Program-made: the position numbers and the translations under genes | Shown here: piece by piece, positions 17,657-25,655 of the stretch | Numbering within the stretch: position 1 is the stretch's first letter | Layout: each line of letters begins with the position of its first letter | DNA from: Altererythrobacter sp. | GTDB taxonomy: Bacteria; Pseudomonadota; Alphaproteobacteria; Sphingomonadales; Sphingomonadaceae | Length of the DNA stretch: 64,000 bases | Reading direction: 5' to 3' | Assembly: GCA_031178065.1 (NCBI GenBank) | Contig: JAPSJS010000003.1 | Coordinates: 40,494-104,493, forward strand | The notes under the pieces: generated by a model | The model's database searches: none | Told to the model about the DNA's origin: nothing | What the model saw: only the letters and a program-made list of their open reading frames with translations

Positions 17657-17836
17657 CTAGAGATCGATCGTCCGGTCCTGCCGCTCGTCGAGGTCCTCGC
17701 GCAGCTTGCGGGCGCCGCGCTCCGATTGCTCGACCGTGCGGTTGCCGTCCTGCTTGTTCCTCATCCAGACGTAGATCGCCACGACGAGGAGAATGATCGG
17801 GCCGAGAATGACGGCGACGCCCCAGATGGAACTCAT
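17657..17836 (-). CDS. Small single-pass membrane protein, 59 aa
   Basis: A 59-residue protein: an N-terminal membrane helix (VAVILGPIILLVVAIYVWM, about residues 7-25) followed by a highly charged helical tail ending DERQDRTIDL. The ATG at 17836 has an excellent ribosome binding site (AAGGAG). It lies between the convergent GNAT gene and the rplA terminator and has its own short upstream region. I do not recognise the family; the layout resembles small stress-type membrane proteins of sphingomonads. Confidence 0.75.
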   Translation of the reverse strand: MSSIWGVAVILGPIILLVVAIYVWMRNKQDGNRTVEQSERGARKLREDLDERQDRTIDL

Positions 17837-17900
17837 CGGTCTGCTCCTTGAATCAGCTTACCGAGGGAACGCGCCGCAGGGCCGATCTTTCCGGCGCACA

Positions 17901-17937
17901 AAGAGAAAGGGCCGGGAAGATCGCTCCTCCCGGCCCT
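17901..17937 (-). terminator. Rho-independent terminator of rplK-rplA
   Basis: Read on the minus strand: stem GGGCCGGGA, a 10-base loop, TCCCGGCCC, then TTTCTCTTT. It lies 22 bases beyond the rplA stop codon. Confidence 0.85.
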
Positions 17938-17958
17938 CAATCGCGTAATCAGGCTGGA

Positions 17959-18654
17959 TCAGGCGCCTTCGACCTCGGTGAGGTCAAGCTTGAGGCCCGG
18001 GCCCATCGAGCTCGTCAGCGTGACCTTGCGCACGTACTTGCCCTTGGCGCCGCTCGGCTTGGCCTTCACCACGGCATCGGTCAGCGCCTTGAAGTTCTTC
18101 AGCAGGTCCTCGTCCTTGAACGAGAGCTTGCCGATGCCGGAATGGATGATGCCCTGCTTCTCGACGCGGAATTCGACCTGGCCCGCCTTGGCGTCCTTCA
18201 CGGCCTGTTCCACGTTCGGCGTCACGGTGCCGAGCTTCGGGTTCGGCATCAGGCCCTTGGGACCCAGAATCTTACCGAGGCGGCCGACCACGCCCATCAT
18301 GTCGGGCGTCGCGATCACGCGGTCGTAGTCGAGGTTGCCGTTCTGCATGTCTTCCATCAGGTCCTCGGCGCCGACCTTGTCGGCCCCGGCGGCCAGCGCC
18401 TTGTCGGCGTTGTCGCCGCGCGCGAAGACCGCGACCTTGACGTCCTTGCCCGTGCCCGAGGGCAGCGAGACCATGCCGCGGACCATCTGGTCGGCGTGGC
18501 GCGGATCGACGCCGAGGTTCATCGCGACCTCGACCGTCTCGTCGAACTTCTTGCTCGCGTACTGGCGCAGGGTGCTCAGCGCCTCTTCGACGTTGTACAG
18601 CTTCTCGGCGTCGAGCTCGGCGAGCGTCTTCTGCTTCTTCGTCAGCTTTGCCAT
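17959..18654 (-). CDS. rplA: 50S ribosomal protein L1
   Basis: 231 residues, the usual bacterial L1 length. Clear L1 signature [20 protein letters not shown] and [17 protein letters not shown], the 23S rRNA-binding loop of the L1 stalk. L1 also represses its own operon by binding mRNA in many bacteria. It follows rplK by only 4 bases and ends before a strong terminator. Confidence 0.99.
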   Translation of the reverse strand: MAKLTKKQKTLAELDAEKLYNVEEALSTLRQYASKKFDETVEVAMNLGVDPRHADQMVRGMVSLPSGTGKDVKVAVFARGDNADKALAAGADKVGAEDLMEDMQNGNLDYDRVIATPDMMGVVGRLGKILGPKGLMPNPKLGTVTPNVEQAVKDAKAGQVEFRVEKQGIIHSGIGKLSFKDEDLLKNFKALTDAVVKAKPSGAKGKYVRKVTLTSSMGPGLKLDLTEVEGA

Positions 18655-18658
18655 CGGA

Positions 18659-19090
18659 TCAGCCCTCCACCACTTCGAGGCCCATCGAACGCGCGGAGCC
18701 TTCGATGATCTTGGTCGCCTGCTCGATATCGTTCGCGTTGAGATCCTTCATCTTGGTCTCTGCGATCTCGGCAAGCTGCGAGCGCTTGATCGTTCCGGCC
18801 GAAACCTTGCCCGGCTCCTTCGAGCCCGACTTGAGCTTGGCCGCACGCTTGATCAGGAAGCTGGCGGGCGGAGTCTTGGTGACGAAAGTGAACGAGCGAT
18901 CCGCATAGACCGTGATGATGGTCGGGATCGGCATCGACTTTTCGAGATCCTGCGTCGCGGCGTTGAACGCCTTGCAGAATTCCATGATGTTGACGCCGCG
19001 CTGGCCCAGCGCGGGGCCGATCGGCGGGCTGGGGTTGGCAACGCCAGCCGGCACCTGCAGCTTGATATAGCCGGTGATCTTCTTGGCCAT
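18659..19090 (-). CDS. rplK: 50S ribosomal protein L11
   Basis: 143 residues. N-terminal proline-rich domain with [24 protein letters not shown], and the C-terminal rRNA-binding domain ending in [11 protein letters not shown]11 forms the GTPase-associated centre with 23S rRNA helices 43/44 and is needed for RelA activation and release-factor function. The start has a GAAAGGAGTGG ribosome binding site. First gene of the rplK-rplA pair. Confidence 0.99.
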   Translation of the reverse strand: MAKKITGYIKLQVPAGVANPSPPIGPALGQRGVNIMEFCKAFNAATQDLEKSMPIPTIITVYADRSFTFVTKTPPASFLIKRAAKLKSGSKEPGKVSAGTIKRSQLAEIAETKMKDLNANDIEQATKIIEGSARSMGLEVVEG

Positions 19091-19212
19091 GAGGCCACTC
19101 CTTTCTCACTGTCGGCCCCGCGCGAACGCAGAGCCTCATGGTAAGCGGTCAAGCGGTCTACCGGGGCAGACCTCCCGCAATGGTTCCCGGTGCTGTCGCG
19201 TGGGAAGGCGCG

Positions 19213-19240
19213 CAGATAGCGCGCACGGGGCAAAATGCAA
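19213..19240 (-). promoter_or_regulatory. Possible sigma-70 promoter for rplK-rplA
   Basis: On the minus strand: TTGCAT, 16-base spacer, TATCTG, about 120 bases upstream of the rplK start. Matches are 5/6 at -35 and 4/6 at -10. Chosen by eye only. Confidence 0.35.
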
Positions 19241-19474
19241 GCGATAGTGCCTGCGGGGGCGGCGCAAGGTGACGCCGGCGCCTGACACTCATGCGGGGTT
19301 TTGGCATGTGTAAACTTGGTGTGTTTTCCCTTTCACGCCAGATACTTGTAGATCGCCCGCGCGCACCGGATGTGACTTTCCGATCGTGAAGACCGCATCG
19401 GTGTCACCTTGTCCGTCGCCCCCTGACGAGGAGGAGATTGCCGGCATGCCAACGCGCGAATCGTTCATCGAATA

Positions 19475-19489
19475 GAACATACGAGGAAC
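19475..19489. promoter_or_regulatory. LexA-box-like site GAAC-N7-GAAC
   Basis: GAACATACGAGGAAC; its reverse complement is GTTC-N7-GTTC, the consensus for LexA in alphaproteobacteria. It lies in a gene gap with no obvious SOS gene next to it. One or two chance matches are expected in 64 kb, so the call is tentative. Confidence 0.3.
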
Positions 19490-19562
19490 ATAGACAGAAA
19501 TCGTGCATGTAGGAAAGGATCACATGGAATCGCCCGGCAGCCCCGCCTGACCCCGTTCCCGT

Positions 19563-19643
19563 CCGTCATCCCGGCGAAAGCTGGGATCGGGTGCAGCAAG
19601 GACGCCCGGCGGCCAGCCATTCCAGCTTTCGCTGGGATGACGG
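19563..19643. repeat. Inverted repeat element with 24-base arms
   Basis: The left arm (19563-19586) contains cgtcatcccggcgaaagctg and the right arm (19620-19643) contains cagctttcgctgggatgacg. The arms match at 22 of 24 positions and enclose 33 bases. This is a widespread sphingomonad intergenic palindrome. It lies 57 bases beyond the nusG stop and could act as a transcription terminator or mRNA stabiliser. Confidence 0.8.
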
Positions 19644-19700
19644 TGGGTGGGTGCGAGTGTGGACGTGTGTGGGCCGGACGGCGAGACGCCTCCCCGGCCG

Positions 19701-20237
19701 TTACTTCACCAGTTCGACCTGCTCGAAGTCGAGCTCGACCGGCGTGGCACGGCCGAAGATCGAGACGCTGACCTTGACCTTCGCCTTGTCGAAATCGAGT
19801 TCTTCCACCACGCCGTTGAAGCTCGCGAACGGGCCGTCGAGCACCTTGACCTGATCGCCGATCTCGTAATCGACGCTGATGTCCTTCTTCGGTGCGGACT
19901 TCGCTTCCGCCACGCCGCCGAAATAGCGCGCGGCCTCCTTCTCGGAGATCGGCTGCGGCTTGTTGCCCGAGCCGAGGAAGCCGGTGACCTTGGGCGTATT
20001 CTTGACCAGGTGGTAGACGTCGTCTGTCAGCCGCAGCTTGGCGAGCACGTAGCCGGGCATGAACTTGCGTTCGACCTGGACCTTCTTGCCCCGCTTGACC
20101 TCGGTCACGGTCTCGGTCGGAACCTGCACTTCCTCCACGGCCTCCGACAAGCCCAGCCGTTCGGCCTCCGAAATGATTGCATCGCGGACCTTGTTCTCGA
20201 AACCCGAATAGGCGTGGATGATGTACCAACGAGCCAT
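19701..20237 (-). CDS. nusG: Transcription termination/antitermination protein NusG
   Basis: 178 residues: NGN domain ([18 protein letters not shown] at the start, [12 protein letters not shown] in the middle) and a C-terminal KOW domain ([21 protein letters not shown]). NusG binds RNA polymerase and couples it to Rho or to the ribosome. It follows secE by 34 bases, the standard secE-nusG pair. Confidence 0.99.
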   Translation of the reverse strand: MARWYIIHAYSGFENKVRDAIISEAERLGLSEAVEEVQVPTETVTEVKRGKKVQVERKFMPGYVLAKLRLTDDVYHLVKNTPKVTGFLGSGNKPQPISEKEAARYFGGVAEAKSAPKKDISVDYEIGDQVKVLDGPFASFNGVVEELDFDKAKVKVSVSIFGRATPVELDFEQVELVK

Positions 20238-20271
20238 TGTGATCCCTGTCGTATCTTTTGTGTGTTTTCGA

Positions 20272-20466
20272 TCAGGCGATCGTCAGCAGCCAGCGCACCA
20301 CTGCGCCGAAGGCCGAATCGATGCCGAGAAAGAACAGCGAGAGAATCAGCATCATGATCCCGACGAAGATCGACGTACGGACCGTCTCTTCGCGTGACGG
20401 CCATACCACCTTGCTGCCTTCGGCACGGACCTGGCGGATGAACTCCCCGGGGCTGGTCTTGGCCAT
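20272..20466 (-). CDS. secE: Preprotein translocase subunit SecE
   Basis: 64 residues, the short single-helix form of SecE typical of alphaproteobacteria. The amphipathic helix carries the conserved KVVWPSREET motif and is followed by one membrane helix (IFVGIMMLILSLFFLGI). SecE clamps the SecY channel. The frame is open upstream of 20466, but the start MAKTSPGEF fits family length. The gene lies upstream of nusG as usual. Confidence 0.97.
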   Translation of the reverse strand: MAKTSPGEFIRQVRAEGSKVVWPSREETVRTSIFVGIMMLILSLFFLGIDSAFGAVVRWLLTIA

Positions 20467-20725
20467 GTGCTCTCTCGCTCTTGCCTGAAAATTCCTGTCG
20501 TGCCTTCCGGAATGGGACCATCGCCGCCCCGGTTCAAGTCCGGGAGGGGCTTTTAAGGCTCCGATGTCGGAAGGCGGGCTGCATCTAGGCGGCATGGCGC
20601 GCAAAAGCAAGGCGGTGCCGCATGGAGGGACAAACCGGTTGCAGTGGAAACTTGGGGCTGGTCCTCATGGCATCGCGCCGTTAGCCTGAACGCCATTCCA
20701 AGGGACTTATGAGGGGATAAAGCGA

Positions 20726-22267
20726 ATGGCAGCAGGCCAAGCACCAGCGACGCTGGGCGAACGATTGATTGCACCGGTCACCAACGTATCCGATTTCATC
20801 TGGGGCGGGACATGGAACGGCGAGCAGTTGATCCCCATCCCGCCGCTCGCCGTGATCCTGCTCGGCGTCGGGCTCTGGATCATGATCGGCCTTCGCTTCT
20901 ATCCGATCGTCAAGTTCGGCGCTGCGGTGCGCGGACTCTTTGCAGGCCGGAAAGGATCCGGCCGGGGCGAGATCAGCCCCTTCGCCGCGCTCTCCACTGC
21001 GCTCTCCGGGCAAGTCGGCACAGGCAATCTGGCAGGCGTCGCCACGGCGATCGCACTTGGCGGGCCGGGGGCCGTGTTCTGGATGTGGATCACTGCGCTG
21101 TTCGGCATGGCGCTGGCCTTCGCCGAAGGCAGCCTCGCCATCCGTTATCGTGAGACCACTTCCGACGGTGTCGCCCGCGGCGGACCAATGACCTACATCA
21201 TGCTGGGCCTGGGTCCGAAATGGACCTGGCTCGCCATCGTGTTCTGTATCGGCACGCTGTTTTCCGCACTGGTCACCGGCAACTCGATCCAGGCGAACGA
21301 AGTGGCGAGCGGCCTCAACGAGCTGTTCGGATTCGAGCGGTGGCTGGGCGGGCTGATCGTCGCGATCGCGGTGTTCGTGGTGATTATCGGCGGCATCAAG
21401 TCGATCGGCAGCGTGGCGGAAAAGGTCGTCCCCTTCATGGCCGCCGCCTATATCGTGATGGCAGTGGTCGCGTTGATCCTCAACTTCGGCGATCTGCCCG
21501 AAACCTTCGGCCGTATCTTCAATGGAGCGTTCAACGCGCAGAGCGCCACAGGAGGCTTCGCTGGTGCGGCGATCATCCTCGCGATCCGTGCCGGCGTCGC
21601 TCGCGGGCTTTTCTCGAACGAGGCGGGTCAGGGCTCGACCCCGATCGCGCACGCCGTGGCGCAGACCGATGATCCCGAACAGCAGGGCCGCATGGCGATG
21701 CTCGGCACCTTCATCGATACGATCGTGATCTGCACCATGACCGCGCTCGTCATCCTGACGGTGCAGGGCGACTTCACCTACAACGGACAGCCGGTGGATC
21801 ACGTGTGGCAGTCCGACCTCGGAACCACCGCAATGTCGGGCTTCGTGACGACATCAGGCGCGTTCGCCGCGGCTTTCCCGTTCGAGATCGGATCGATCCC
21901 GCTCGGCACGCTGATCGCCAGCGTCGCGTTGATCCTGTTCGTCTTCACCACCCTGTTGACGTGGTCTTATTACGGCGAGCGCGCGATCACGTTCATCTAC
22001 GACCGCGTGCCCGGCTCCACCCGTGGCGGCGAGCGCGTGCTCCACATGATCTGGCGGGTGATCTGGTGCATCGCCATCTTCATCGGCGCGATGCAGCCTT
22101 CCGAGCTCGTCTGGCGGCTGGGCGATATCTCGAATGCGACGATGGCGCTGCCCAACCTGCTCGCGCTGGCGCTCCTGTCGGGTGTGGTGTTCAAGCTGGC
22201 GCGCGGCGAGCGAAAGGCCGGGCGCGACTACCGCAGCGAAACGCCGGAAGAGCCCGAGGAATACTGA
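20726..22267 (+). CDS. Alanine/glycine:cation symporter family protein (AGCS)
   Basis: 513 residues with about ten membrane segments. AGCS signatures are clear: SGQVGTGNLAGVATAIALGGPGA near residue 95 and GLFSNEAGQGSTPIAHA in the middle, plus WSYYGERA. These proteins import alanine or glycine with Na+. A GAGGGG ribosome binding site precedes the ATG. It sits on the opposite strand between secE and tRNA-Trp and ends in its own strong terminator. Confidence 0.96.
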   Translation: MAAGQAPATLGERLIAPVTNVSDFIWGGTWNGEQLIPIPPLAVILLGVGLWIMIGLRFYPIVKFGAAVRGLFAGRKGSGRGEISPFAALSTALSGQVGTGNLAGVATAIALGGPGAVFWMWITALFGMALAFAEGSLAIRYRETTSDGVARGGPMTYIMLGLGPKWTWLAIVFCIGTLFSALVTGNSIQANEVASGLNELFGFERWLGGLIVAIAVFVVIIGGIKSIGSVAEKVVPFMAAAYIVMAVVALILNFGDLPETFGRIFNGAFNAQSATGGFAGAAIILAIRAGVARGLFSNEAGQGSTPIAHAVAQTDDPEQQGRMAMLGTFIDTIVICTMTALVILTVQGDFTYNGQPVDHVWQSDLGTTAMSGFVTTSGAFAAAFPFEIGSIPLGTLIASVALILFVFTTLLTWSYYGERAITFIYDRVPGSTRGGERVLHMIWRVIWCIAIFIGAMQPSELVWRLGDISNATMALPNLLALALLSGVVFKLARGERKAGRDYRSETPEEPEEY

Positions 22268-22285
22268 CAGCCGACCGGCAAGAAG

Positions 22286-22327
22286 AAGGGGCCGGACACC
22301 TGCGTGTCCGGCCCCTTCCCTTTTTTT
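22286..22327 (+). terminator. Rho-independent terminator of the AGCS gene
   Basis: A 14-base-pair stem (AAGGGGCCGGACAC / GTGTCCGGCCCCTT) with a 4-base loop, followed by CCC and seven T. It begins 19 bases after the stop codon. Confidence 0.93.
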
Positions 22328-22351
22328 ATCGTCCGACCGGGCGACCGGATT

Positions 22352-22501
22352 CTAGCGGGCGCCGAACAGGCGGGCGAGAAATCCGGGTTCTTCCATCGGC
22401 CGGATCGGTCCGTGCATCAGGTATCGCAGCGAAGCGTCGCGATGCGGGCGGGGTTGGACCCACCGGTCGGGACGACTGCTGCGGAAGGAATAACTAGACA
22501 T
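22352..22501 (-). CDS. Small basic protein, 49 aa
   Basis: 49 residues, starting MSSYSFRSSRPDRWVQPR and ending EEPGFLARLFGAR. It is rich in Arg and Pro, with no membrane segment. The ATG at 22501 is preceded by GGAG at a suitable distance. It lies between the AGCS terminator and tRNA-Trp, where no other gene is possible. The composition is protein-like, but I do not recognise the family, so existence as a gene is moderately likely. Confidence 0.45.
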   Translation of the reverse strand: MSSYSFRSSRPDRWVQPRPHRDASLRYLMHGPIRPMEEPGFLARLFGAR

Positions 22502-22700
22502 GGCATTGTCTCCATGAACACTCGTACCTTCCGTCCGACGCATACAATGACCGGTTCGGCGCAGCGGTTCCCGGTGTCGACATAGCGGCGTCGCCGCGCA
22601 GGGTGAGGCGACGCGTCGCAGCCGTTTCAGCGAGGGGGTTCCCGCGTGGGGCAAATTTTTCAGGAGCTGTGGCGCGAATGCCATCGCGGCCGATATCGCC

Positions 22701-22776
22701 TGGCAGGGGTGACAGGATTCGAACCCGTGGCCCTCGGTTTTGGAGACCGATGCTCTACCAACTGAGCTACACCCCT
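22701..22776 (-). tRNA. tRNA-Trp (anticodon CCA)
   Basis: 76 bases on the minus strand. Acceptor AGGGGTG pairs with CACCCCT, followed by G and an encoded CCA. The D arm is GCTC...GAGC, the anticodon stem TCGGT/ACCGA with loop CTCCAAA, and the T loop TTCGAAT. It lies upstream of secE in the same direction, as in many proteobacteria, but separated from it by the AGCS gene. Confidence 0.98.
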
Positions 22777-22875
22777 GCAGGCGGAAGCGCCCTCTAAAGC
22801 CAAGCAGGGTGGATAGCAAGGCGGCGCGCGCATGGCGCTAGGAACTTCGCCCCATGCGCGATAGAGGCGGCGGTC

Positions 22876-23571
22876 ATGCACGCGCCCGCGCAAGGCCCGA
22901 TCCCCGGCGATCTCCTGCTGCTCGCCTATCGCAACGGGATCTTCCCGATGGCGGACGGCCGCGACGACCCGGAAGTGTTCTGGGTGGAGCCGCGCAAGCG
23001 CGCGATCATTCCGCTCGACCGGTTCCATTGCTCGCGCTCGCTGCGCAAGGTCCTGCGGCACGGCGAACTCACCGTCACCTGCGACCGCGCCTTCGAGGAA
23101 GTCCTGCGCGCCTGCGCGGCGCCGCGGCCGGACCACGAGGGGACCTGGATCAACCGCCGGATCGAGGAGAGTTTCTGCGCACTTCACCGCGAAGGGCACG
23201 CCCATTCGCTCGAATGCTGGCGGGGCGGCGAGCTCGTCGGTGGGCTCTACGGGCTCGCGGTCGACCGGGCATTCTGCGGCGAGAGCATGTTCAGCCGCGC
23301 CGACAATGCGTCCAAGGTGGCGCTCGCCTGGCTGGTGGCGCTGATGCGGCGGGCCGGCTTCGCGCTGCTCGACTGCCAGTTCATGACCCCGCACCTCGCC
23401 TCGCTAGGCGCGGTGGAGATTTCACAGCGGCGCTACTGCGCCTTGCTGGAAGATGCGCGGGGCGAGCCGCGCATGACCCTGGCCGAAGCCTACGACTCGC
23501 TGCTGGCGGAGGCCGAGCCGCCTTCTTCGCCCGGGAACGTCATCGCGCAGTCCTTCACCCAGACGTCGTAG
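22876..23571 (+). CDS. aat: Leucyl/phenylalanyl-tRNA--protein transferase
   Basis: 231 residues. Aat signatures: LLLAYRNGIFPMAD at the start, VFWVEPRKRAIIPLDRFHCSRSLRK, then GLYGLAVDRAFCGESMFSRADNASK and LDCQFMTPHLASLGA. The enzyme adds Leu or Phe to N-terminal Lys/Arg and so marks proteins for ClpS-ClpAP (N-end rule). The C-terminus AQSFTQTS is coded on DNA that also codes, on the other strand, the end of the DUF2155 lipoprotein; the overlap is 82 bases. Confidence 0.97.
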   Translation: MHAPAQGPIPGDLLLLAYRNGIFPMADGRDDPEVFWVEPRKRAIIPLDRFHCSRSLRKVLRHGELTVTCDRAFEEVLRACAAPRPDHEGTWINRRIEESFCALHREGHAHSLECWRGGELVGGLYGLAVDRAFCGESMFSRADNASKVALAWLVALMRRAGFALLDCQFMTPHLASLGAVEISQRRYCALLEDARGEPRMTLAEAYDSLLAEAEPPSSPGNVIAQSFTQTS

Positions 23572-24002
23572 ATCGGGTGCTCGACCACGTTCAGGCTGGG
23601 CGAGTTCTTGAACAGCCAGCCGGAAAAGGTCTTGTCCCACACGCCCTCGTCGCCCGCCTGACGGACGAAGACCTGGACGAACGCGCCCGTCTCGTGCGGC
23701 AGTTCCCAGGGCGGGGTACGCTCGCAGGCGGCGAGGCGGACGATCACGTCGCCCACGCGGCGCGACTCGCCCGGTTGCATCTCGAGATCCTGCGACAGGT
23801 TGTTGCGCTTGTTGAGCAGGCCCAGCGTGGCGACCCGGTCTTCCATCGGCGTCCCCGCGCCGACCTCGCCGACGGGCACGGGCGGCGCGCTGGTGCGCAT
23901 GCTTTCGGGAATCTCGGTCTCGACCGGTTCCGGCGCAGGCGCTTCCTGCGTGCAGGCGGCGAGCGCCGCCGCCAGTGGCAGCGCGAGGGCGAGCCGGCTC
24001 AC
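23490..24002 (-). CDS. DUF2155 lipoprotein
   Basis: 170 residues from a GTG start at 24002. A lipoprotein signal with lipobox LAAC is followed by an acidic linker and the DUF2155 domain (ATLGLLNKRNN, then FVRQAGDEGVWDKTFSGWLF and HPIYDVWVKDC). Function unknown; typical of alphaproteobacteria and usually found next to the NDUFA12-like gene, as here. The GTG lies 2 bases after the stop of that gene. The 3' end overlaps aat by 82 bases in convergent orientation. Confidence 0.85.
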   Translation of the reverse strand: MSRLALALPLAAALAACTQEAPAPEPVETEIPESMRTSAPPVPVGEVGAGTPMEDRVATLGLLNKRNNLSQDLEMQPGESRRVGDVIVRLAACERTPPWELPHETGAFVQVFVRQAGDEGVWDKTFSGWLFKNSPSLNVVEHPIYDVWVKDCAMTFPGEEGGSASASSES

Positions 24003-24004
24003 GC

Positions 24005-24403
24005 TCAGCTGTCCGGCGACCACGCTTCGTAGTCGCCCGTTGCCGCCGCGCGGCGCCCGCCGCGCTGCAGCGCCCCCTGCGGCAGGTAGGCCGCCTCCGT
24101 CCCCGTCGCGTTCGGCGTGTAGTCGGCCTCCCAGATCCGGGCCGGCGGCAAGCGGCTCTCGGGCACGTCGTCGAACTGGCCGTGCAGCCAGCCATGCCAT
24201 TCGGGCGGCACCCGGCTGGCGTCGTTCGCGCCGTCGTAGATCACCCAGCGGCGCTCCCGCCCGTCGGGCGACTTCTTGCGCGACCGGAAGTAGCGGTTGC
24301 CCTGCGCGTCGGTGCCCACTTCGACACCGTGGCGCCAGCTATTGAGCAGCGTGCCGATCGTCGCGCCGTTCCACCAGGTGAAGATCTTGGCCAGGAAGTT
24401 CAT
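24005..24403 (-). CDS. NDUFA12-like NADH:ubiquinone oxidoreductase accessory subunit
   Basis: 132 residues. Starts MNFLAKIFTWWNGATIGT and contains GTDAQGNRYFRSRK, RRWVIYDGANDASRVPPEWHGWLH and later WEADYTPNATGTEAAY, the full NDUFA12/B17.2 pattern. In alphaproteobacteria this is a peripheral subunit of complex I, inherited by mitochondria. The frame opens 15 codons further upstream, but homologues begin at MNF. It is followed at once by the DUF2155 gene. Confidence 0.95.
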   Translation of the reverse strand: MNFLAKIFTWWNGATIGTLLNSWRHGVEVGTDAQGNRYFRSRKKSPDGRERRWVIYDGANDASRVPPEWHGWLHGQFDDVPESRLPPARIWEADYTPNATGTEAAYLPQGALQRGGRRAAATGDYEAWSPDS

Positions 24404-24464
24404 GGAGCGGGCGGTTAGCCGATTCGCCCGGCGCGGCCAAGCGCGCAATCGAGAACGGCCGCGA

Positions 24465-24947
24465 TTACCATTCGACCGTATCGCCCGGCTCGATCCCGAG
24501 TTCGGCCGCCCGGCCCCCGGGGATTTCGAGCACCGCGCCCGTCAGCCCGACGGCGGAAACCGAATCGAGCGAATAGGGAACGGTCTCGGCGGCAATGTTC
24601 AGGATCCGCCCGTCCTCGCCCACGAAGATGATGTCGAGCGGCAGCGGGGTGTTCTTCATCCAGAAGCTCGCCACGTCGGGCGGATTGCGCGGGAAGAGCA
24701 TGCCCTCGTTCGGACCGAGCTCGGTCCGGAACATGAGCCCGCGTGCCTGCTCCTGCGCGGTGCGCGCGACTTCGACCGTGAAGGCGTGGCGCTTGCCGTC
24801 GCTGACCACCGCGAGCGGGATCGTCTCCAGCCCCGAGACCGGATGGCGGCTCGCGGACGTCTCGGCAGGGGCGGCAGCCCCCGCGCCGGCCTGGGGCGAG
24901 CAGGCCACCGCGAATGCGGCAGCGAGAAGGGAAAGCAGTCGGCGCAT
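24465..24947 (-). CDS. DUF192 family lipoprotein
   Basis: 160 residues. Lipoprotein signal (lipobox AVAC, Cys16), then the DUF192 domain: VEVARTAQEQARGLMFR, NEGMLFPRNPPDVASFWMKNT, LDIIFVGEDGRI, and the end VLEIPGGRAAELGIEPGDTV. DUF192 proteins are small beta-barrel proteins of unknown biochemical role, exported in many bacteria. Its ATG directly follows the RecX stop codon, so the two genes form a short operon. Confidence 0.93.
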   Translation of the reverse strand: MRRLLSLLAAAFAVACSPQAGAGAAAPAETSASRHPVSGLETIPLAVVSDGKRHAFTVEVARTAQEQARGLMFRTELGPNEGMLFPRNPPDVASFWMKNTPLPLDIIFVGEDGRILNIAAETVPYSLDSVSAVGLTGAVLEIPGGRAAELGIEPGDTVEW

Positions 24948-25523
24948 CTATCGATCCTCTTCTTCGGCAGCAGCCTCCGCCACCCATTGCTCGGCGTCCT
25001 CGACGTCCTTCGCGTCCACTACCGCGCGGGCGTCGTCAAATCCATGCCCGGCGCGGATCATTGCGGCGATCTGCTTCTCGCGTCGGTCGCGCTCGGGCAC
25101 CTCCCCCGCGAACGGTCCAAAGCGCCGCCTGCGCGCGAGCGTCAGAGCGGCTTCGCGCCGCGCCCGCTCGCCCGGCCGGGCACCGACGCGCAGCTCTTCG
25201 TCTATTCCGGCCCCGCGCAATGCCTGGTCGATCCGGCGCGCGCCATATCCGCTGCGCAGCAGCCCCCCGGCCCGCGCCCGGGCGTAGGCTTCATCGTCGA
25301 TGTAGCCCAGTTCGGCGAATCGCGTGGCGATCGCAGCGGGGTCGGCAGGGCGCTCGCCATCCCACCCGCGCTCGCGCAGCTTGCGCACCAGATAGCCCTC
25401 CAGCTTCGCCGCCGTGGTGGCGAAACGCGCGACATAGGCGAGCGCGAGTTCCTCCAGCCGCGCGGCATCGAGCGGCTTCGGCGGGCGCTTCCTGCGCCTC
25501 TCCTGCGTTCCTTCGCGATCCAT
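24948..25523 (-). CDS. RecX family regulatory protein
   Basis: 191 residues, helical and very basic. The three-helix RecX repeats are seen: KLEGYLVRKLRERGW, IATRFAELGYIDDEAYARA, LLRSGYGARRIDQALRGAGI, RRRRFGPFAGE. RecX binds RecA filaments and limits recombination. It is not next to recA here, which is common in alphaproteobacteria. Directly followed by the DUF192 gene. Confidence 0.85.
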   Translation of the reverse strand: MDREGTQERRRKRPPKPLDAARLEELALAYVARFATTAAKLEGYLVRKLRERGWDGERPADPAAIATRFAELGYIDDEAYARARAGGLLRSGYGARRIDQALRGAGIDEELRVGARPGERARREAALTLARRRRFGPFAGEVPERDRREKQIAAMIRAGHGFDDARAVVDAKDVEDAEQWVAEAAAEEEDR

Positions 25524-25655
25524 GCGGCCTTATTCGTGCCACACTCGTTCTGAAATGGGAAAGTTTGAAACGACGGCGAGGAAGGGATAAGGGCGCCGGA
25601 TAGGGGACAATGAAAGCGCTATATTGCGCGCTAATGACGGGTACCGCCTCCAGAC

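Larger units (their letters stand above)
19091..19700. other. 610-base gap between nusG and rplK
   Basis: The longest stretch without a convincing gene. It holds, from right to left: an 81-base inverted repeat just after nusG, a GAAC-N7-GAAC LexA-like site at 19475-19489, an A+T-richer part at about 19290-19500, and a likely rplK promoter at 19213-19240. A 63-codon minus-strand frame (19289-19480) starts inside the LexA-like site but lacks a ribosome binding site and has no recognisable features. In most bacteria nusG and rplK are closer, so the repeat looks like a later insertion. Confidence 0.6.

Noticed and set aside
19289..19480. 63-codon minus-strand frame in the nusG-rplK gap
   Set aside because: No ribosome binding site, no motif, Ser/Gly-rich low-information product. 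Kept only as context for the LexA-like site.
19524..19550. Tiny plus-strand frame of 8 codons after AGGAAAGG
   Set aside because: A good ribosome binding site but only 8 codons (MESPGSPA), no downstream gene on that strand to attenuate.
20528..20544. CCCGG-TTCAAGT-CCGGG, a perfect tRNA T-arm look-alike
   Set aside because: No acceptor, D or anticodon arms can be built around it, so it is not a tRNA. It could be a relic of one but nothing else supports that.
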